A stretch of 64,000 bases of DNA from an uncultured Eubacterium sp. (GTDB lineage: Bacteria; Bacillota; Clostridia; Oscillospirales; Acutalibacteraceae), in NCBI GenBank assembly GCA_934561395.1, contig CAKTGF010000001.1:372001-436000 (forward strand), read 5' to 3'. Under the pieces are notes generated by a model. It worked only from the letters and a program-made list of their open reading frames with translations, was not told the DNA's origin and ran no database searches. Positions 52,126-60,965 of the stretch are shown piece after piece; the first letter of the stretch is position 1, and each line of letters starts with the position of its first letter. Made by a program: the position numbers and the translations under genes.

Positions 52126-52947
52126 TTACAATTCTTTTAAAAGCGGTTCAAAACATATTCCGTCTGCAGGGTTAAAGCGGTCATCCTTATTATCAAGGGT
52201 CAGCTTTATGGCAGTTTCAATAAACCTTGTGGCAACCTTAACCGCATTTAGGCAGCTGTCGCCGTTAACAAGCCTTGATGTGATGATTGAGGATAAAATA
52301 TCCCCTGTTCCGCTGAAGCCGCCACCCAGCATTTGGGCAGCCACAATATCAAATCCGCCGTCGGCATAAACAGCATTGGCAACCATGCCGTCAAATTTTA
52401 TGCCTGTTGTTATAACCGTTTTGCCCAGCGAGCTTGCCATTTGATAAATTTCCTTTAGCATATCGTCCTTTTCAAGGGCTGCTACACGGTCATATTCCCT
52501 GCAGCACAAAATGCAAAGTTCCGTAAGGTTGGGGGTAATAACATCTGCACTTTTTACAAGTTCCCCCACCGCCTTAAGGCTTTCGTCATCATAGCAATGG
52601 TAAATCCGGCCGTCGTCCCCCATAACAGGGTCAACAACAACCAAGGTGTTTTTTGTTTTAAATTCCTTTATAAAATCGGATATTATTTTCCCCTGCCTGC
52701 TGTTTGGAATAAAACCGGTAAGGATTGCTTCAAATTCAGGGTTAAGCAGCCGCCACTGCTCAATAAAGCTTGGCAAATATTCTGTAAAATCAACGCTTTT
52801 GTAGCTTTCATAGCCTGTCTGGTTTGAAAACACGCCTGTTGTAAGCGGGCAGCACTGTATTCCGCTTGCGGAAATAATGGGCATTGCCGCCGAAAGCGAA
52901 CACTTGCCAAAGCCGGATAAATCATTAATTACTGCTATTTTTTTCAA
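52126..52947 (-). CDS. pdxY: Pyridoxal/pyridoxamine kinase
   Basis: Ribokinase-fold kinase phosphorylating vitamin B6 vitamers. N-terminal KKIAVINDLSGFGKCSL, VVDPVMGDDGR and the C-terminal GGGFSGTGDIL (catalytic Asp) are diagnostic. The TTG start was preferred (5 nt after GGGTGAT) over a GTG three codons earlier. It lies one base after the upstream glycosyltransferase-like gene, so both are one transcript. A THIN or hydroxymethylpyrimidine kinase is unlikely given the DLSGFGK start. Confidence 0.85.
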   Translation of the reverse strand: MKKIAVINDLSGFGKCSLSAAMPIISASGIQCCPLTTGVFSNQTGYESYKSVDFTEYLPSFIEQWRLLNPEFEAILTGFIPNSRQGKIISDFIKEFKTKNTLVVVDPVMGDDGRIYHCYDDESLKAVGELVKSADVITPNLTELCILCCREYDRVAALEKDDMLKEIYQMASSLGKTVITTGIKFDGMVANAVYADGGFDIVAAQMLGGGFSGTGDILSSIITSRLVNGDSCLNAVKVATRFIETAIKLTLDNKDDRFNPADGICFEPLLKEL

Positions 52948-52948
52948 T

Positions 52949-54124
52949 TTAATCACCCATAGTCTTTTCAATACTTTTGATAACCCCGTCAACGCCGCCG
53001 GGAATATCAACAATGCCGCCGAAAGTTTTGTTAAATGCGCCGAATTCCTTGGCAAGGCTTGCCTGCAAAAAACCAGGCTCAATGCAGCCGTTAAGTGAAA
53101 TTGCGTTAACGCCGTAAAACAATTTTGTGGTTACAAGGCTTGTTGAGGTATAGGAAAGCACTGCCATGGGCTTTTTTTCAAGGGAGGCGATTATACTTTC
53201 CTGGGAAACGGTATTTTTTTCGTCAACAAAGCAATTAAGGCTGCCGTACCTTTCAATATTATTGTCCCTTGGGTGGGGCTTAAGCACTGCCTTTATGCCA
53301 CGCTTGTTCAGCTCGCTGATTATTTGCGTGTATATTTTCAAATCGTAATCATTTTTAATTTGCCCGTTTTCGTAATACAGCTGAGCAGAAATAATAACGG
53401 AGTTTTCATATTGGCTTAAATCGGCATTGGTCTTATGCACATTTTCAATTACCCTTTTGTAATAGGCAGGCATATCGCCGTTGGGTGCAAAGCCATCTTC
53501 AACCCCTTTAAGCAGGTTAAAATCAAGGAGCTCTTTTCGTTTTTTTGCCTTTTTCTTAAACTTATTGTCAACATAAATGTTAAAAAAGCTTTCCAAAAAT
53601 CTTTTTGCGCTTTTTGAATTTTGATACATTTCAACGGCCCAATTATATGAATTCCTGAAATAGCTGCCAAGTCCCTCGTCAACAATCACGCTTATTATTT
53701 TAGCATTGGGTATTTCCTTTTTAAGCCTTGAAACAAAATACTTAGCCGTGTTCATAGGGTTTAAAACATAAATTTTTCTGCTGCCCCTTGAATGGCTGAA
53801 ATAATAGCCTGCAAAGCTCAGCTTAAAGGCTGCAAGCTTGATTTTTGATTTTGGAAAGCTCAGCGGCAGCTTGTAGCCGATTTCATAATCAACGCCTGCG
53901 TTTTTAAGCATTGAAAAGCAATCGGTGTTAACTAGGGGCTTTTTGCTTTCAAAATCATCAACAGATGGCAGCAGCAGGCCCTTCAAATGCTCGTTACTCT
54001 CACTCAATTTTAAAAGTGACGCACAAACGCCGTAGGAATGCCAGGCGGTACGCATAAATGCAACAAAGTTTGCGTCCTCATTTGCTTTAAAATATTCAAT
54101 TATACTGTCATAATCGTATTTCAT
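52949..54124 (-). CDS. GT52/polysialyltransferase-like glycosyltransferase
   Basis: 391-residue GT-B-type protein. VIVDEGLGSYF and AVLKPHPRDN (the HP motif of family 52/polysialyltransferases) and LSYTSTSLVTTKLFYG recall bacterial sialyl/polysialyltransferases. There is no signal peptide or membrane span. The donor and acceptor cannot be told; no capsule, neu or lic genes are near. AAGGAGCAGG precedes the ATG. Confidence 0.5.
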   Translation of the reverse strand: MKYDYDSIIEYFKANEDANFVAFMRTAWHSYGVCASLLKLSESNEHLKGLLLPSVDDFESKKPLVNTDCFSMLKNAGVDYEIGYKLPLSFPKSKIKLAAFKLSFAGYYFSHSRGSRKIYVLNPMNTAKYFVSRLKKEIPNAKIISVIVDEGLGSYFRNSYNWAVEMYQNSKSAKRFLESFFNIYVDNKFKKKAKKRKELLDFNLLKGVEDGFAPNGDMPAYYKRVIENVHKTNADLSQYENSVIISAQLYYENGQIKNDYDLKIYTQIISELNKRGIKAVLKPHPRDNNIERYGSLNCFVDEKNTVSQESIIASLEKKPMAVLSYTSTSLVTTKLFYGVNAISLNGCIEPGFLQASLAKEFGAFNKTFGGIVDIPGGVDGVIKSIEKTMGD

Positions 54125-54151
54125 AGCCTGCTCCTTAAATAAGTTAAACTA

Positions 54152-54180
54152 ATTATAGCATTTTTTTAAGGCTTTATCAA
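54152..54180 (-). promoter_or_regulatory. Promoter of the glycosyltransferase-like/pdxY pair
   Basis: Minus strand TTGATA, 17-bp spacer, TATAAT. Confidence 0.6.
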
Positions 54181-54227
54181 TTTATAATAATGTCTTTCTG
54201 AAAAACATAATATTAATAGGTGATAGT

Positions 54228-54482
54228 ATGAAAAAGCCAAAGCTTAACAGTGAGCTTACCGAGGCGGTAAAAGAGCCCCGACTGGAGCTTATCGGCAGCG
54301 GCCGCTGTGTAATTGACGGATTAAAAAGCATAATTGAATACAAGCCCGAAAGAATAAAAATAGACCTTGGCAAATATTGCATAGTTTTTTTAGGCGACGG
54401 GCTTTATATTGACTCCTTTTCATACGAGGGGGCAATTGTTCAGGGGACGATTGTTTCATTGGAGCTGGAAAGCAATGATTAG
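54228..54482 (+). CDS. yqfC: Sporulation protein YqfC
   Basis: YabP/YqfC-family protein (84 residues) expressed during sporulation in Bacillus. EPRLELIGSGRCVID and GDGLYIDSFSYEGAIVQG match the family. It overlaps yqfD by 8 bp. No clear sigma-E promoter was resolved in the 100 bp upstream. Confidence 0.88.
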   Translation: MKKPKLNSELTEAVKEPRLELIGSGRCVIDGLKSIIEYKPERIKIDLGKYCIVFLGDGLYIDSFSYEGAIVQGTIVSLELESND

Positions 54483-55683
54483 ATTTTTACGCTGGCTTTT
54501 CGGCTATGTAAAATTTGAGTTTTACGGCGGCTTTGCCGAGGGATTTATTAATACCTGCTTTGAATACGGAATAGGTATTTTTGATATTAAGCGCAACAAG
54601 GAGGGCTTAATTGCCTGCTGCCCTGCAAAAAAATATAAAATGCTGCGAAAGGCTGCCCGAATGAACGGCGGAACCCTGAAAATAATAAAAAAGGCAGGTA
54701 TGGTTTTTAAGCTTGTAAAATTTAAAGGCCGTTGGGGTTTACTGATGGGCGCAACGGTTTTTGTTATAATTATCAATTTTTTAAGCGGCTTTGTTTGGGA
54801 TATTCAAATTGTGGGCAACGAAAAAATATCATCAAGCGAAATTCTTTCTCTTTTAGACGAAAACGATTTTCGCCCCGGCGCATATTGGGACAATGTTAAC
54901 AAGCCCTCCATTGAAGCAATGCTTATGGCAAGCCTTGATGACTGCGCCTGGGCAAGCGTTAACCAAAAAGGCTCCACGGCGATTGTTGAAATTAACGAGG
55001 CAAGGCCCAAGCCCGATGTGGTGGAAAGCAAAATTACAAATTTAAGGGCAAAAAAGGACGGAATAATCGTTAAAGCCGTTACCTACGAGGGATGGCAGGC
55101 GGTAAAGCCCGGCGAGGCGGTAACCAAGGGGGATTTGCTGATTTCAGGCATATATGAGGGGGAAACGACAAAGGTAACCCTTTTTGCCCACGCACGGGGC
55201 GAGGTTATTGCACAGGTTAAGGAGCCTGTTAATATATCCGTAAGCAGAACCCAAAAGAAAAAGGCTTATACAAGCGAAAAGGAATACAAATCAATTTGCT
55301 TTTTCGGCATAAAAATCCCCCTATACATAGGCAAGCCCGCAACGGTTAAGGCGGACACGGAAAACGAATATAGCTATATAAAGCTTAACGGCAAACAGCT
55401 GCCAATAGGCATTTTAACCGCCACCGTAAAAAGCTATGAAATAAATGAGATAACCCTAAACGACAGAGAGCTTACCCAACTTGCTAAGGAAGAAGCCGAC
55501 AAATACATTAAAAATCAGCTGTCCGATGGGGAGCTTATCAAGGACTCAACCACCGTTACCTTAAACGAGGGAAACGCTGTTGTTGCGGGAAATTTGATAT
55601 ATCTTGAAAACATAGGCGAGGAAACGGAAATATCTGTAAAAAAAGGAAAAAGCTCTGCACAGAAAAATAACAATAACGGTTGA
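54475..55683 (+). CDS. yqfD: Sporulation protein YqfD
   Basis: Membrane-bound sporulation protein with a POTRA/FtsQ-like external part. The N-terminal domain (1-80) is followed by a TM segment (about 85-105, LMGATVFVIIINFLSGF), then EKISSSEILSLL and KAVTYEGWQAVKPGEAVTKGD (split), a barrel-sandwich-like piece. The start was set to MIRFLRWLFGY; the longer frame runs inside yqfC. In most Clostridia phoH and yqfF follow; here uxuA does instead. Confidence 0.88.
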   Translation: MIRFLRWLFGYVKFEFYGGFAEGFINTCFEYGIGIFDIKRNKEGLIACCPAKKYKMLRKAARMNGGTLKIIKKAGMVFKLVKFKGRWGLLMGATVFVIIINFLSGFVWDIQIVGNEKISSSEILSLLDENDFRPGAYWDNVNKPSIEAMLMASLDDCAWASVNQKGSTAIVEINEARPKPDVVESKITNLRAKKDGIIVKAVTYEGWQAVKPGEAVTKGDLLISGIYEGETTKVTLFAHARGEVIAQVKEPVNISVSRTQKKKAYTSEKEYKSICFFGIKIPLYIGKPATVKADTENEYSYIKLNGKQLPIGILTATVKSYEINEITLNDRELTQLAKEEADKYIKNQLSDGELIKDSTTVTLNEGNAVVAGNLIYLENIGEETEISVKKGKSSAQKNNNNG

Positions 55684-55708
55684 TATATATATAAAATTGT
55701 GATAAAAT
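55680..55708 (+). promoter_or_regulatory. uxuA promoter
   Basis: TTGATA, 17-bp spacer, TAAAAT; the -35 overlaps the yqfD stop codon. Confidence 0.55.
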
Positions 55709-55740
55709 TAAGCAGAAATAAAATAACGGAGGTTTAACCA

Positions 55741-56811
55741 ATGCAAATGACATTTCGTTGGTTTGGCAACAAGCTTGACACTGTTTCTCTTGACCAAATC
55801 AAACAAATTCCCGGTGTTGTAGGCGTTGTTCCTGCACTGCATGATCTTCCTGCAGGCGAGGCTTGGACTATGGACAGAGTTCAGGCTATGTATGACGAAA
55901 TCACAGCCGCAGGACTTTCGATGGAATGCATTGAAAGCGTTAATGTTCATGAGGACATTAAAATAGGCTTACCCACCAGAGATAAGTATATAGAAAACTA
56001 CAAGGAGTCAATCCGCAACCTTGCAAAGGTTGGCGTTAAAGTTATTTGTTATAACTTTATGCCTGTTTTTGACTGGACAAGAACTGACCTTTACATGCCC
56101 CTGCCTGACGGCTCAACCTGCCTTTGCTACGACGGCAAGCAGGTGGAGGGCAAATCCCCCGAAGATATGTTCAGGGAGATTGACAACAATTCAAACGGCT
56201 ATGCTATGCCCGGCTGGGAGCCTAACCGTATGGATGAAATAAAGGACCTTTTTGTTAAATACAAGGATGTAACCGCAGATGACCTTTGGAACAATTTAAA
56301 GTATTTTCTTGAGGCTATTATGCCCACCTGCGAGGAATGCGATGTTAAAATGGCTATCCACCCGGATGACCCGCCCTGGGGCATTTTCGGCCTGCCGAGA
56401 ATTATTACCGGCAAGGAGGCAATTGAAAAGCTTTTGAACATGGTACCCAGCAAATATAACGGCATTACCCTTTGCACAGGCTCACTTGGGGCAAGCCCCA
56501 AAAACGATATGGTTGAGATTATCAAAACGGCAGGTGACAGAATTTATTTTGCCCACCTGAGAAATGTTCAAATCAACAACCAATGGTTCAATGAAACCGC
56601 CCACGAAAGCAACGCAGGCTCACTTGATATGTATGAGATTGTTAAGGCGCTGCAAGAGGTTGGCTTTGACGGATACATTCGCCCCGACCACGGCAGAATG
56701 ATTTGGGGCGAGGTTGCAAGGCCGGGCTACGGCTTGTACGACCGTGCTTTGGGCGTAAGCTATCTTAACGGACTTTGGGAAGCAGTAGAAAAATCAAGAA
56801 AAGAAAAGTAA
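55741..56811 (+). CDS. uxuA: Mannonate dehydratase
   Basis: Dehydrates D-mannonate to 2-keto-3-deoxygluconate in glucuronate breakdown. FRWFGNKLDTVSLDQIKQIPG (split) and YNFMPVFDWTRTD, AIHPDDPPWGIFGLPRI and RPDHGRM contain the metal and substrate residues of the UxuA family. The 356 residues fit. GGAGG precedes the ATG. Coupled with uxuB 19 bp downstream. Confidence 0.96.
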   Translation: MQMTFRWFGNKLDTVSLDQIKQIPGVVGVVPALHDLPAGEAWTMDRVQAMYDEITAAGLSMECIESVNVHEDIKIGLPTRDKYIENYKESIRNLAKVGVKVICYNFMPVFDWTRTDLYMPLPDGSTCLCYDGKQVEGKSPEDMFREIDNNSNGYAMPGWEPNRMDEIKDLFVKYKDVTADDLWNNLKYFLEAIMPTCEECDVKMAIHPDDPPWGIFGLPRIITGKEAIEKLLNMVPSKYNGITLCTGSLGASPKNDMVEIIKTAGDRIYFAHLRNVQINNQWFNETAHESNAGSLDMYEIVKALQEVGFDGYIRPDHGRMIWGEVARPGYGLYDRALGVSYLNGLWEAVEKSRKEK

Positions 56812-56830
56812 TTTCTTAGGAGATGTAAAT

Positions 56831-57679
56831 ATGACACATGAAAACTTAAAGGGCAGAGTTGCCGTTGTAACAGGCGGCGGCGGAGTGCTTTGCGGCGCAT
56901 TTGCAAAAACTCTTGCAAAGCAGGGTGTTAAGGTTGCCGTTTTAGACTTAAACGAAGAAGCAGCACAAAGATGTGCCGATGAAATTAACGCTGACGGCGG
57001 CGAGGCAATTGCAGTTGGCTGCAATGTTCTTGAGCTTGACTCAATGCAAAAGGCAAGAGATATTATCGAAGAAAAGCTTGGTACCTGCGATATTCTTTTA
57101 AACGGCGCAGGCGGCAACAACCCAAAGGGCACCACCACTAAGGACACATTGGAGGCTATCGACCTGGTTGAAAAGAACCCTGATGTTAAAACATTCTTTG
57201 ACCTTGACCCGGCAGGAATCAGCTTTGTGTTCAACCTTAACTTTCTTGGCACACTTATCCCCACACAGGTATTTGCAAAGGATATGGTTAACAAAAAGAA
57301 TGCCTGCATTGTAATGATTACATCAATGAACGCATTTAGACCCCTTACAAGAATACCTGCATACTCTGCGGCAAAGGCAGCAGTTAAAAACTTTACAGAG
57401 TGGATGGCTGTTCACTTTGCACCGATGGGTATAAGAGTTAACGCAATTGCACCGGGATTTTTCTCAACAAAGCAAAATGCGGCTCTTCTTTGGAATGAGG
57501 ACGGCTCTCCCACAGAGAGAACAGGTAAAATTCTCGCCGCAACACCTATGGACCGTTTCGGCGAGCCTGAGGAACTTGACGGCACCCTGCTGTTCCTTTG
57601 CGACGAGGCATATTCAGGCTTTATTACCGGTGTTAACATTCCCGTTGACGGCGGCTTTAACGCTTACAGCGGTGTGTGA
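56831..57679 (+). CDS. uxuB: SDR-family fructuronate reductase
   Basis: Short-chain dehydrogenase; in Firmicutes a protein of this type reduces fructuronate to mannonate (as B. subtilis UxuB/YjmF). VVTGGGGVLCGAFAK (cofactor), NGAGGNNPKG, the YSAAKAAVKNFT active site Tyr-x3-Lys, and IAPGFFSTKQNA are present. The 282 residues are on the long side because of an insertion after NNPKG, typical of this subgroup. Adjacent uxuA supports the role. Uronate isomerase (uxaC) and kinase are not in the window. Confidence 0.85.
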   Translation: MTHENLKGRVAVVTGGGGVLCGAFAKTLAKQGVKVAVLDLNEEAAQRCADEINADGGEAIAVGCNVLELDSMQKARDIIEEKLGTCDILLNGAGGNNPKGTTTKDTLEAIDLVEKNPDVKTFFDLDPAGISFVFNLNFLGTLIPTQVFAKDMVNKKNACIVMITSMNAFRPLTRIPAYSAAKAAVKNFTEWMAVHFAPMGIRVNAIAPGFFSTKQNAALLWNEDGSPTERTGKILAATPMDRFGEPEELDGTLLFLCDEAYSGFITGVNIPVDGGFNAYSGV

Positions 57680-57682
57680 ATA

Positions 57683-57711
57683 TTGACTTTTCAGCGTTTT
57701 TATGGTATAAT
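57683..57711 (+). promoter_or_regulatory. Promoter of the riboswitch-lemA operon
   Basis: TTGACT, 17-bp spacer, TATAAT on the plus strand. Confidence 0.7.
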
Positions 57712-57717
57712 TACGCC

Positions 57718-57812
57718 AACTTAAGGGAGTAATTCAACGCATAATGCGTGGGTTAAATCAACAACACGCCAAAAGGCTGGTTTAACATTTAAGAATGAGA
57801 CTTATATGCAGT
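57718..57812 (+). ncRNA. yybP-ykoY: yybP-ykoY (Mn2+) riboswitch
   Basis: The transcript shows the conserved pieces in order: TAAGGGAGTAA, an extendable hairpin (CGCATAATGCG), ATCAACAACACGCC, AAAAGGCTGG and AATGAGACTTA. These are the L1, L3 and closing strands of the Mn2+-sensing yybP-ykoY aptamer. The last strand is also the left arm of a terminator, so ligand binding should prevent termination. It controls lemA and a DUF2207 gene rather than a known metal transporter. Confidence 0.8.
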
Positions 57813-57838
57813 CATATACTGTATATAGGTCTTTTTTT
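57798..57838 (+). terminator. Riboswitch terminator (expression platform)
   Basis: 15-bp stem AGACTTATATGCAGT/ACTGTATATAGGTCT (two G-U), 5-nt loop and TTTTTTT. Its left arm is shared with the aptamer GAGACTTA strand, so the two folds exclude each other. Confidence 0.85.
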
Positions 57839-57892
57839 ATCCCTAAAGTTTAAGTGTAAGCAATTATTTAAAATTATAAAGGAGTAATCATT

Positions 57893-58450
57893 ATGAAAAT
57901 TGCACTTATTATCATTGTCGCAGTTGCGGTAATCCTTGCCGTTTACATTGCCGCAACCTACAATTCACTTGTAAAGGGCAGAAACAGCGTTGAAGAGGCA
58001 TTTTCAACAATGGATGTATATTTAAAAAAGCGCTGGGATTTGATACCAAACATTGTTGCCTCCGTTAAGGGCTACGCAAAGCACGAGGCTGAAACCCTTG
58101 AAAAGGTAATTTCAGCAAGGAACACAGGCTATGCCGCAATGACACCCGAGCAAAAAATTGAGGCTAACACAGAGCTTACAAGGGGATTGGCAAGCTTTAA
58201 CGCAGTTGCCGAGCAATACCCCGACCTTAAAGCAAACCAAAGCTTTATTGATTTGAACGCACAGCTTAAGAAAACAGAAGAGGATATTGCAAACGCCAGA
58301 AAGTTTTATAACGCTGTGGTAAAATCCTTTAACAACAAGGTGCAAATGTTCCCGTCAAGCATTGTTGCAGGAATGTTCCACTTTGAGAAAAAGGAAATGT
58401 TTGTTGTTGACGACACTGCCGAAAGGCAGGCAGTTAAGGTGGAGTTTTAA
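57893..58450 (+). CDS. lemA: LemA-family membrane protein
   Basis: 185-residue protein with an N-terminal signal anchor (residues 3-22, IALIIIVAVAVILAVYIAAT) and cytoplasmic/extracellular helical bundle: YNSLVKGRNSVEEAFSTMDVY, KKRWDLIPNIVASVKGYAKHE and VAEQYPDLKANQSF fit LemA exactly. Function unresolved in general. The stop overlaps the next start (TAATG). Controlled by a Mn2+ riboswitch here. Confidence 0.92.
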   Translation: MKIALIIIVAVAVILAVYIAATYNSLVKGRNSVEEAFSTMDVYLKKRWDLIPNIVASVKGYAKHEAETLEKVISARNTGYAAMTPEQKIEANTELTRGLASFNAVAEQYPDLKANQSFIDLNAQLKKTEEDIANARKFYNAVVKSFNNKVQMFPSSIVAGMFHFEKKEMFVVDDTAERQAVKVEF

Positions 58451-60147
58451 TGAAAAGAATATCAAGCCTGCTATCAATTTTGCTGTTAATTTGCATTTTA
58501 ATTTGTGCAAACATTTCTGCATTTGCAAGCAGCGAATATTACATTAACACCTATAATGTGGATATGATTGTTAATGAGGACAACAGCATTGATGTTACAG
58601 AAAGCATCAGCGCATACTTTAACACCGAAAAGCACGGCATTTATCGCTACATTCCCATTGACAACACCGTTACCCGCAGTGACTCAACGGAATACACAAA
58701 AAAGGCAAAGGTAACAAATGTAAGCGTTAACGAGCCCTATTCCACATACACCGAGGACGGTAATTATGTTATCCAAATAGGCGATGAAAACAAAACCCAT
58801 ACGGGAGAAATGAACTACACCATAAAATACAAATACCTTATGGGCAGAGAAGCTAACGAGGGCTTTGACGAATTATACTACAACATTATAGGCGGCGGCT
58901 GGGACGCTGTCAGCAAATATGTAACCTTTTCAATAACCATGCCCAAGAATTTTGACCAATCAAAGCTTGGCTTTTCAAAGGGCACATACGGCACGGTGGG
59001 CAACGACAACAATGTTGAATACACCGTAGAGGGCAACAAAATAACCGGCAAGGTTGTGGGGGCACTATCCCCCAACGAGGCGCTGACCGTACGCCTGGAG
59101 CTTGACGACGGCTATTTTACCTTTGACGAAAAAGCGTATATGTTCCAACTGCTCACAATGGTTGCCCTGCCCCTTGTTGCTTTGGCAGTAGCAGTTATAC
59201 TTTGGGCAAAATACGGCAGAGATAAAAAGATTGTTGATGTTGTGGAATTTTATCCCCCTGAAAATATGAACAGCGCACAGGTTGCCATGTGGAACAAGGG
59301 CTACATTCAGCAAAGGGACACGGTAGGTCTTTTGCTTGAGCTTGCAAATGAGGGATATGTAAGCATATCCGAAGAGGACGGGGAAAAATCCAATACCAAA
59401 ATAATAAAGGAGCGTTCAAGCTACACCGGAGGCGATAAGCAAAAGCGTGAATTTTTCGACGGCTTATTCCCGAAAAACAAAAAAAGCGTTACCGTTAAGG
59501 AGCTTGAAGAGGATTTCTACAAAACCGCAACCTCAATTTCTGAGGAAATTAACCTTATGCGAAAAAAGGTTTTTGACCCCAAATCATTGGTGCTCAGAAT
59601 AATCGGCTGGGCTGTTGCGGTTGTAACGGCGGCACTGTCGATTGTATTTTGCAACTCAATTTTAGGCGACGAAAAGAAATATGCCTTTTGTGCAATCGGC
59701 GTGGGTATTTCTGTTTTGGCGTTTATTATATCCTGCTTTGTAAGAAGAAGAACCGATGAAGGGCATCTTTACAAGCAGCAGATAAACGGCTTTAAAACCT
59801 TTTTGGAAACTGCCGAAAAAGAACGCCTTGAGGCCCTTGTTTATGAAAATCCGTCATATTTTTACAACATTCTTCCCTTTGCCTATGTTTTAGGCGTGTC
59901 GGACAAATGGATTGAAAAATTTGAGGGCATTGCAATGGAACCACCAAGGTGGTATTACGGCTACAATTACAGCCCAATGACAATGTACTACTTTATGCAC
60001 CGCTCAATGAATAATATTTCAAGAGTAATGTCTACCCCGAATATTGAAAAGGACGGACTTTTCGGCAGCAGCAGCGGCAGCTTTGGCGGTGGTGGCGGTG
60101 GCTTTGCAGGAGGCGGCTTCGGCGGCGGTGGCGGCGGAAGCTGGTAA
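58450..60147 (+). CDS. DUF2207 membrane protein
   Basis: 565-residue envelope protein usually found with LemA. A signal peptide (SLLSILLLICILICANISAFA in parts) is followed by a DUF2207 ectodomain (about 25-220), a TM segment near 230, a cytoplasmic region, two further TM segments (near 380-430), and a C-terminal tail of Gly repeats ending GGGGGGSW. The tail could mark translocation or assembly. Function unknown; LemA and DUF2207 are co-transcribed and may form one complex. Confidence 0.9.
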   Translation: MKRISSLLSILLLICILICANISAFASSEYYINTYNVDMIVNEDNSIDVTESISAYFNTEKHGIYRYIPIDNTVTRSDSTEYTKKAKVTNVSVNEPYSTYTEDGNYVIQIGDENKTHTGEMNYTIKYKYLMGREANEGFDELYYNIIGGGWDAVSKYVTFSITMPKNFDQSKLGFSKGTYGTVGNDNNVEYTVEGNKITGKVVGALSPNEALTVRLELDDGYFTFDEKAYMFQLLTMVALPLVALAVAVILWAKYGRDKKIVDVVEFYPPENMNSAQVAMWNKGYIQQRDTVGLLLELANEGYVSISEEDGEKSNTKIIKERSSYTGGDKQKREFFDGLFPKNKKSVTVKELEEDFYKTATSISEEINLMRKKVFDPKSLVLRIIGWAVAVVTAALSIVFCNSILGDEKKYAFCAIGVGISVLAFIISCFVRRRTDEGHLYKQQINGFKTFLETAEKERLEALVYENPSYFYNILPFAYVLGVSDKWIEKFEGIAMEPPRWYYGYNYSPMTMYYFMHRSMNNISRVMSTPNIEKDGLFGSSSGSFGGGGGGFAGGGFGGGGGGSW

Positions 60148-60177
60148 AAAGCAAGCCTTAAAACAAAAATCATAAAG

Positions 60178-60223
60178 AAAAATGCGACAGCTTTGAGGAC
60201 TTCCCTCTTCTGTCGCATTTTTT
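60178..60223. terminator. Bidirectional terminator DUF2207 gene / histidine phosphatase
   Basis: AAAATGCGACAG/CTGTCGCATTTT stem with a smaller GAGG/CCTC hairpin inside, A-tract left and TTTTTTG right. Confidence 0.85.
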
Positions 60224-60246
60224 GTTGTATTAAAATTTCTATTAAA

Positions 60247-60963
60247 TTAATGTCTTGTATCATCATCAAAGCATTCGCAGAACCTTGCCTGAAATGATGG
60301 TTCCTCTCCCCCGGCATAAAGGTGGCTTAAATCGCCGTACTGAACACAAACAAATATTGCCTTGCCCTTTTCCCTTTCCTCGGTAACAAGGCGTGTTACC
60401 GCTGTGGGCAGCGCTCTGAAATTATGCCACAAAATCATCGGAGAAATGCTGAATATACGTGACAAAATTACAGATTCCACCCCAAAGTGGCAAAAAAGGA
60501 CTATTTTATCGTGATTTGACCTGACCGCATTATAAATTCTGCCGTTTTTTACATAGCCATGCTTTTCAAGGAGCTCATCAACTCCGTTGCAAACCATATC
60601 GTAGCATTTTTTAACGCTGCCCTTTTTCATCAAATCAACATCAAGCCATTTATCATAGCTGTAATAATCGTCAATATTGCTCCAATAATCGGGCATTCTG
60701 TCCCAACAGTTGCGTTTGTTAAGCAGTGTGCCAACCTTGCCCTCAAACTCCCTGAGCCATTGGTATGTAACAGCGGTTTTGCCTGTTTTCTCCAAGGTAT
60801 ATGAGGCGGTTTTTTGTGCTCTGCCCAGGGGCGAGCAATAATAAGCGTCAAAATTTTCCTTTGCAAGCCTTTCAGCCAGCAGCTTTGCCTCACGCTCCCC
60901 TTTTTCCGTTAATGTATCGTTAGCATAATCGGGGTCGCCGTGCCTGACAATCCAAATTTCCAT
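60247..60963 (-). CDS. Histidine phosphatase-family protein
   Basis: Phosphoglycerate-mutase-like phosphatase. IVRHGDPDYAN gives the catalytic RHG, and FCHFGVESVILSRI the second His. The 238 residues include a YYCSPLGRAQKTA core. The start was set at MEIWIVRHG, 2 bp after pnuC. Substrate unknown. Position behind pnuC may hint at a nucleotide/vitamin phosphate. Confidence 0.85.
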   Translation of the reverse strand: MEIWIVRHGDPDYANDTLTEKGEREAKLLAERLAKENFDAYYCSPLGRAQKTASYTLEKTGKTAVTYQWLREFEGKVGTLLNKRNCWDRMPDYWSNIDDYYSYDKWLDVDLMKKGSVKKCYDMVCNGVDELLEKHGYVKNGRIYNAVRSNHDKIVLFCHFGVESVILSRIFSISPMILWHNFRALPTAVTRLVTEEREKGKAIFVCVQYGDLSHLYAGGEEPSFQARFCECFDDDTRH

Positions 60964-60965
60964 AG

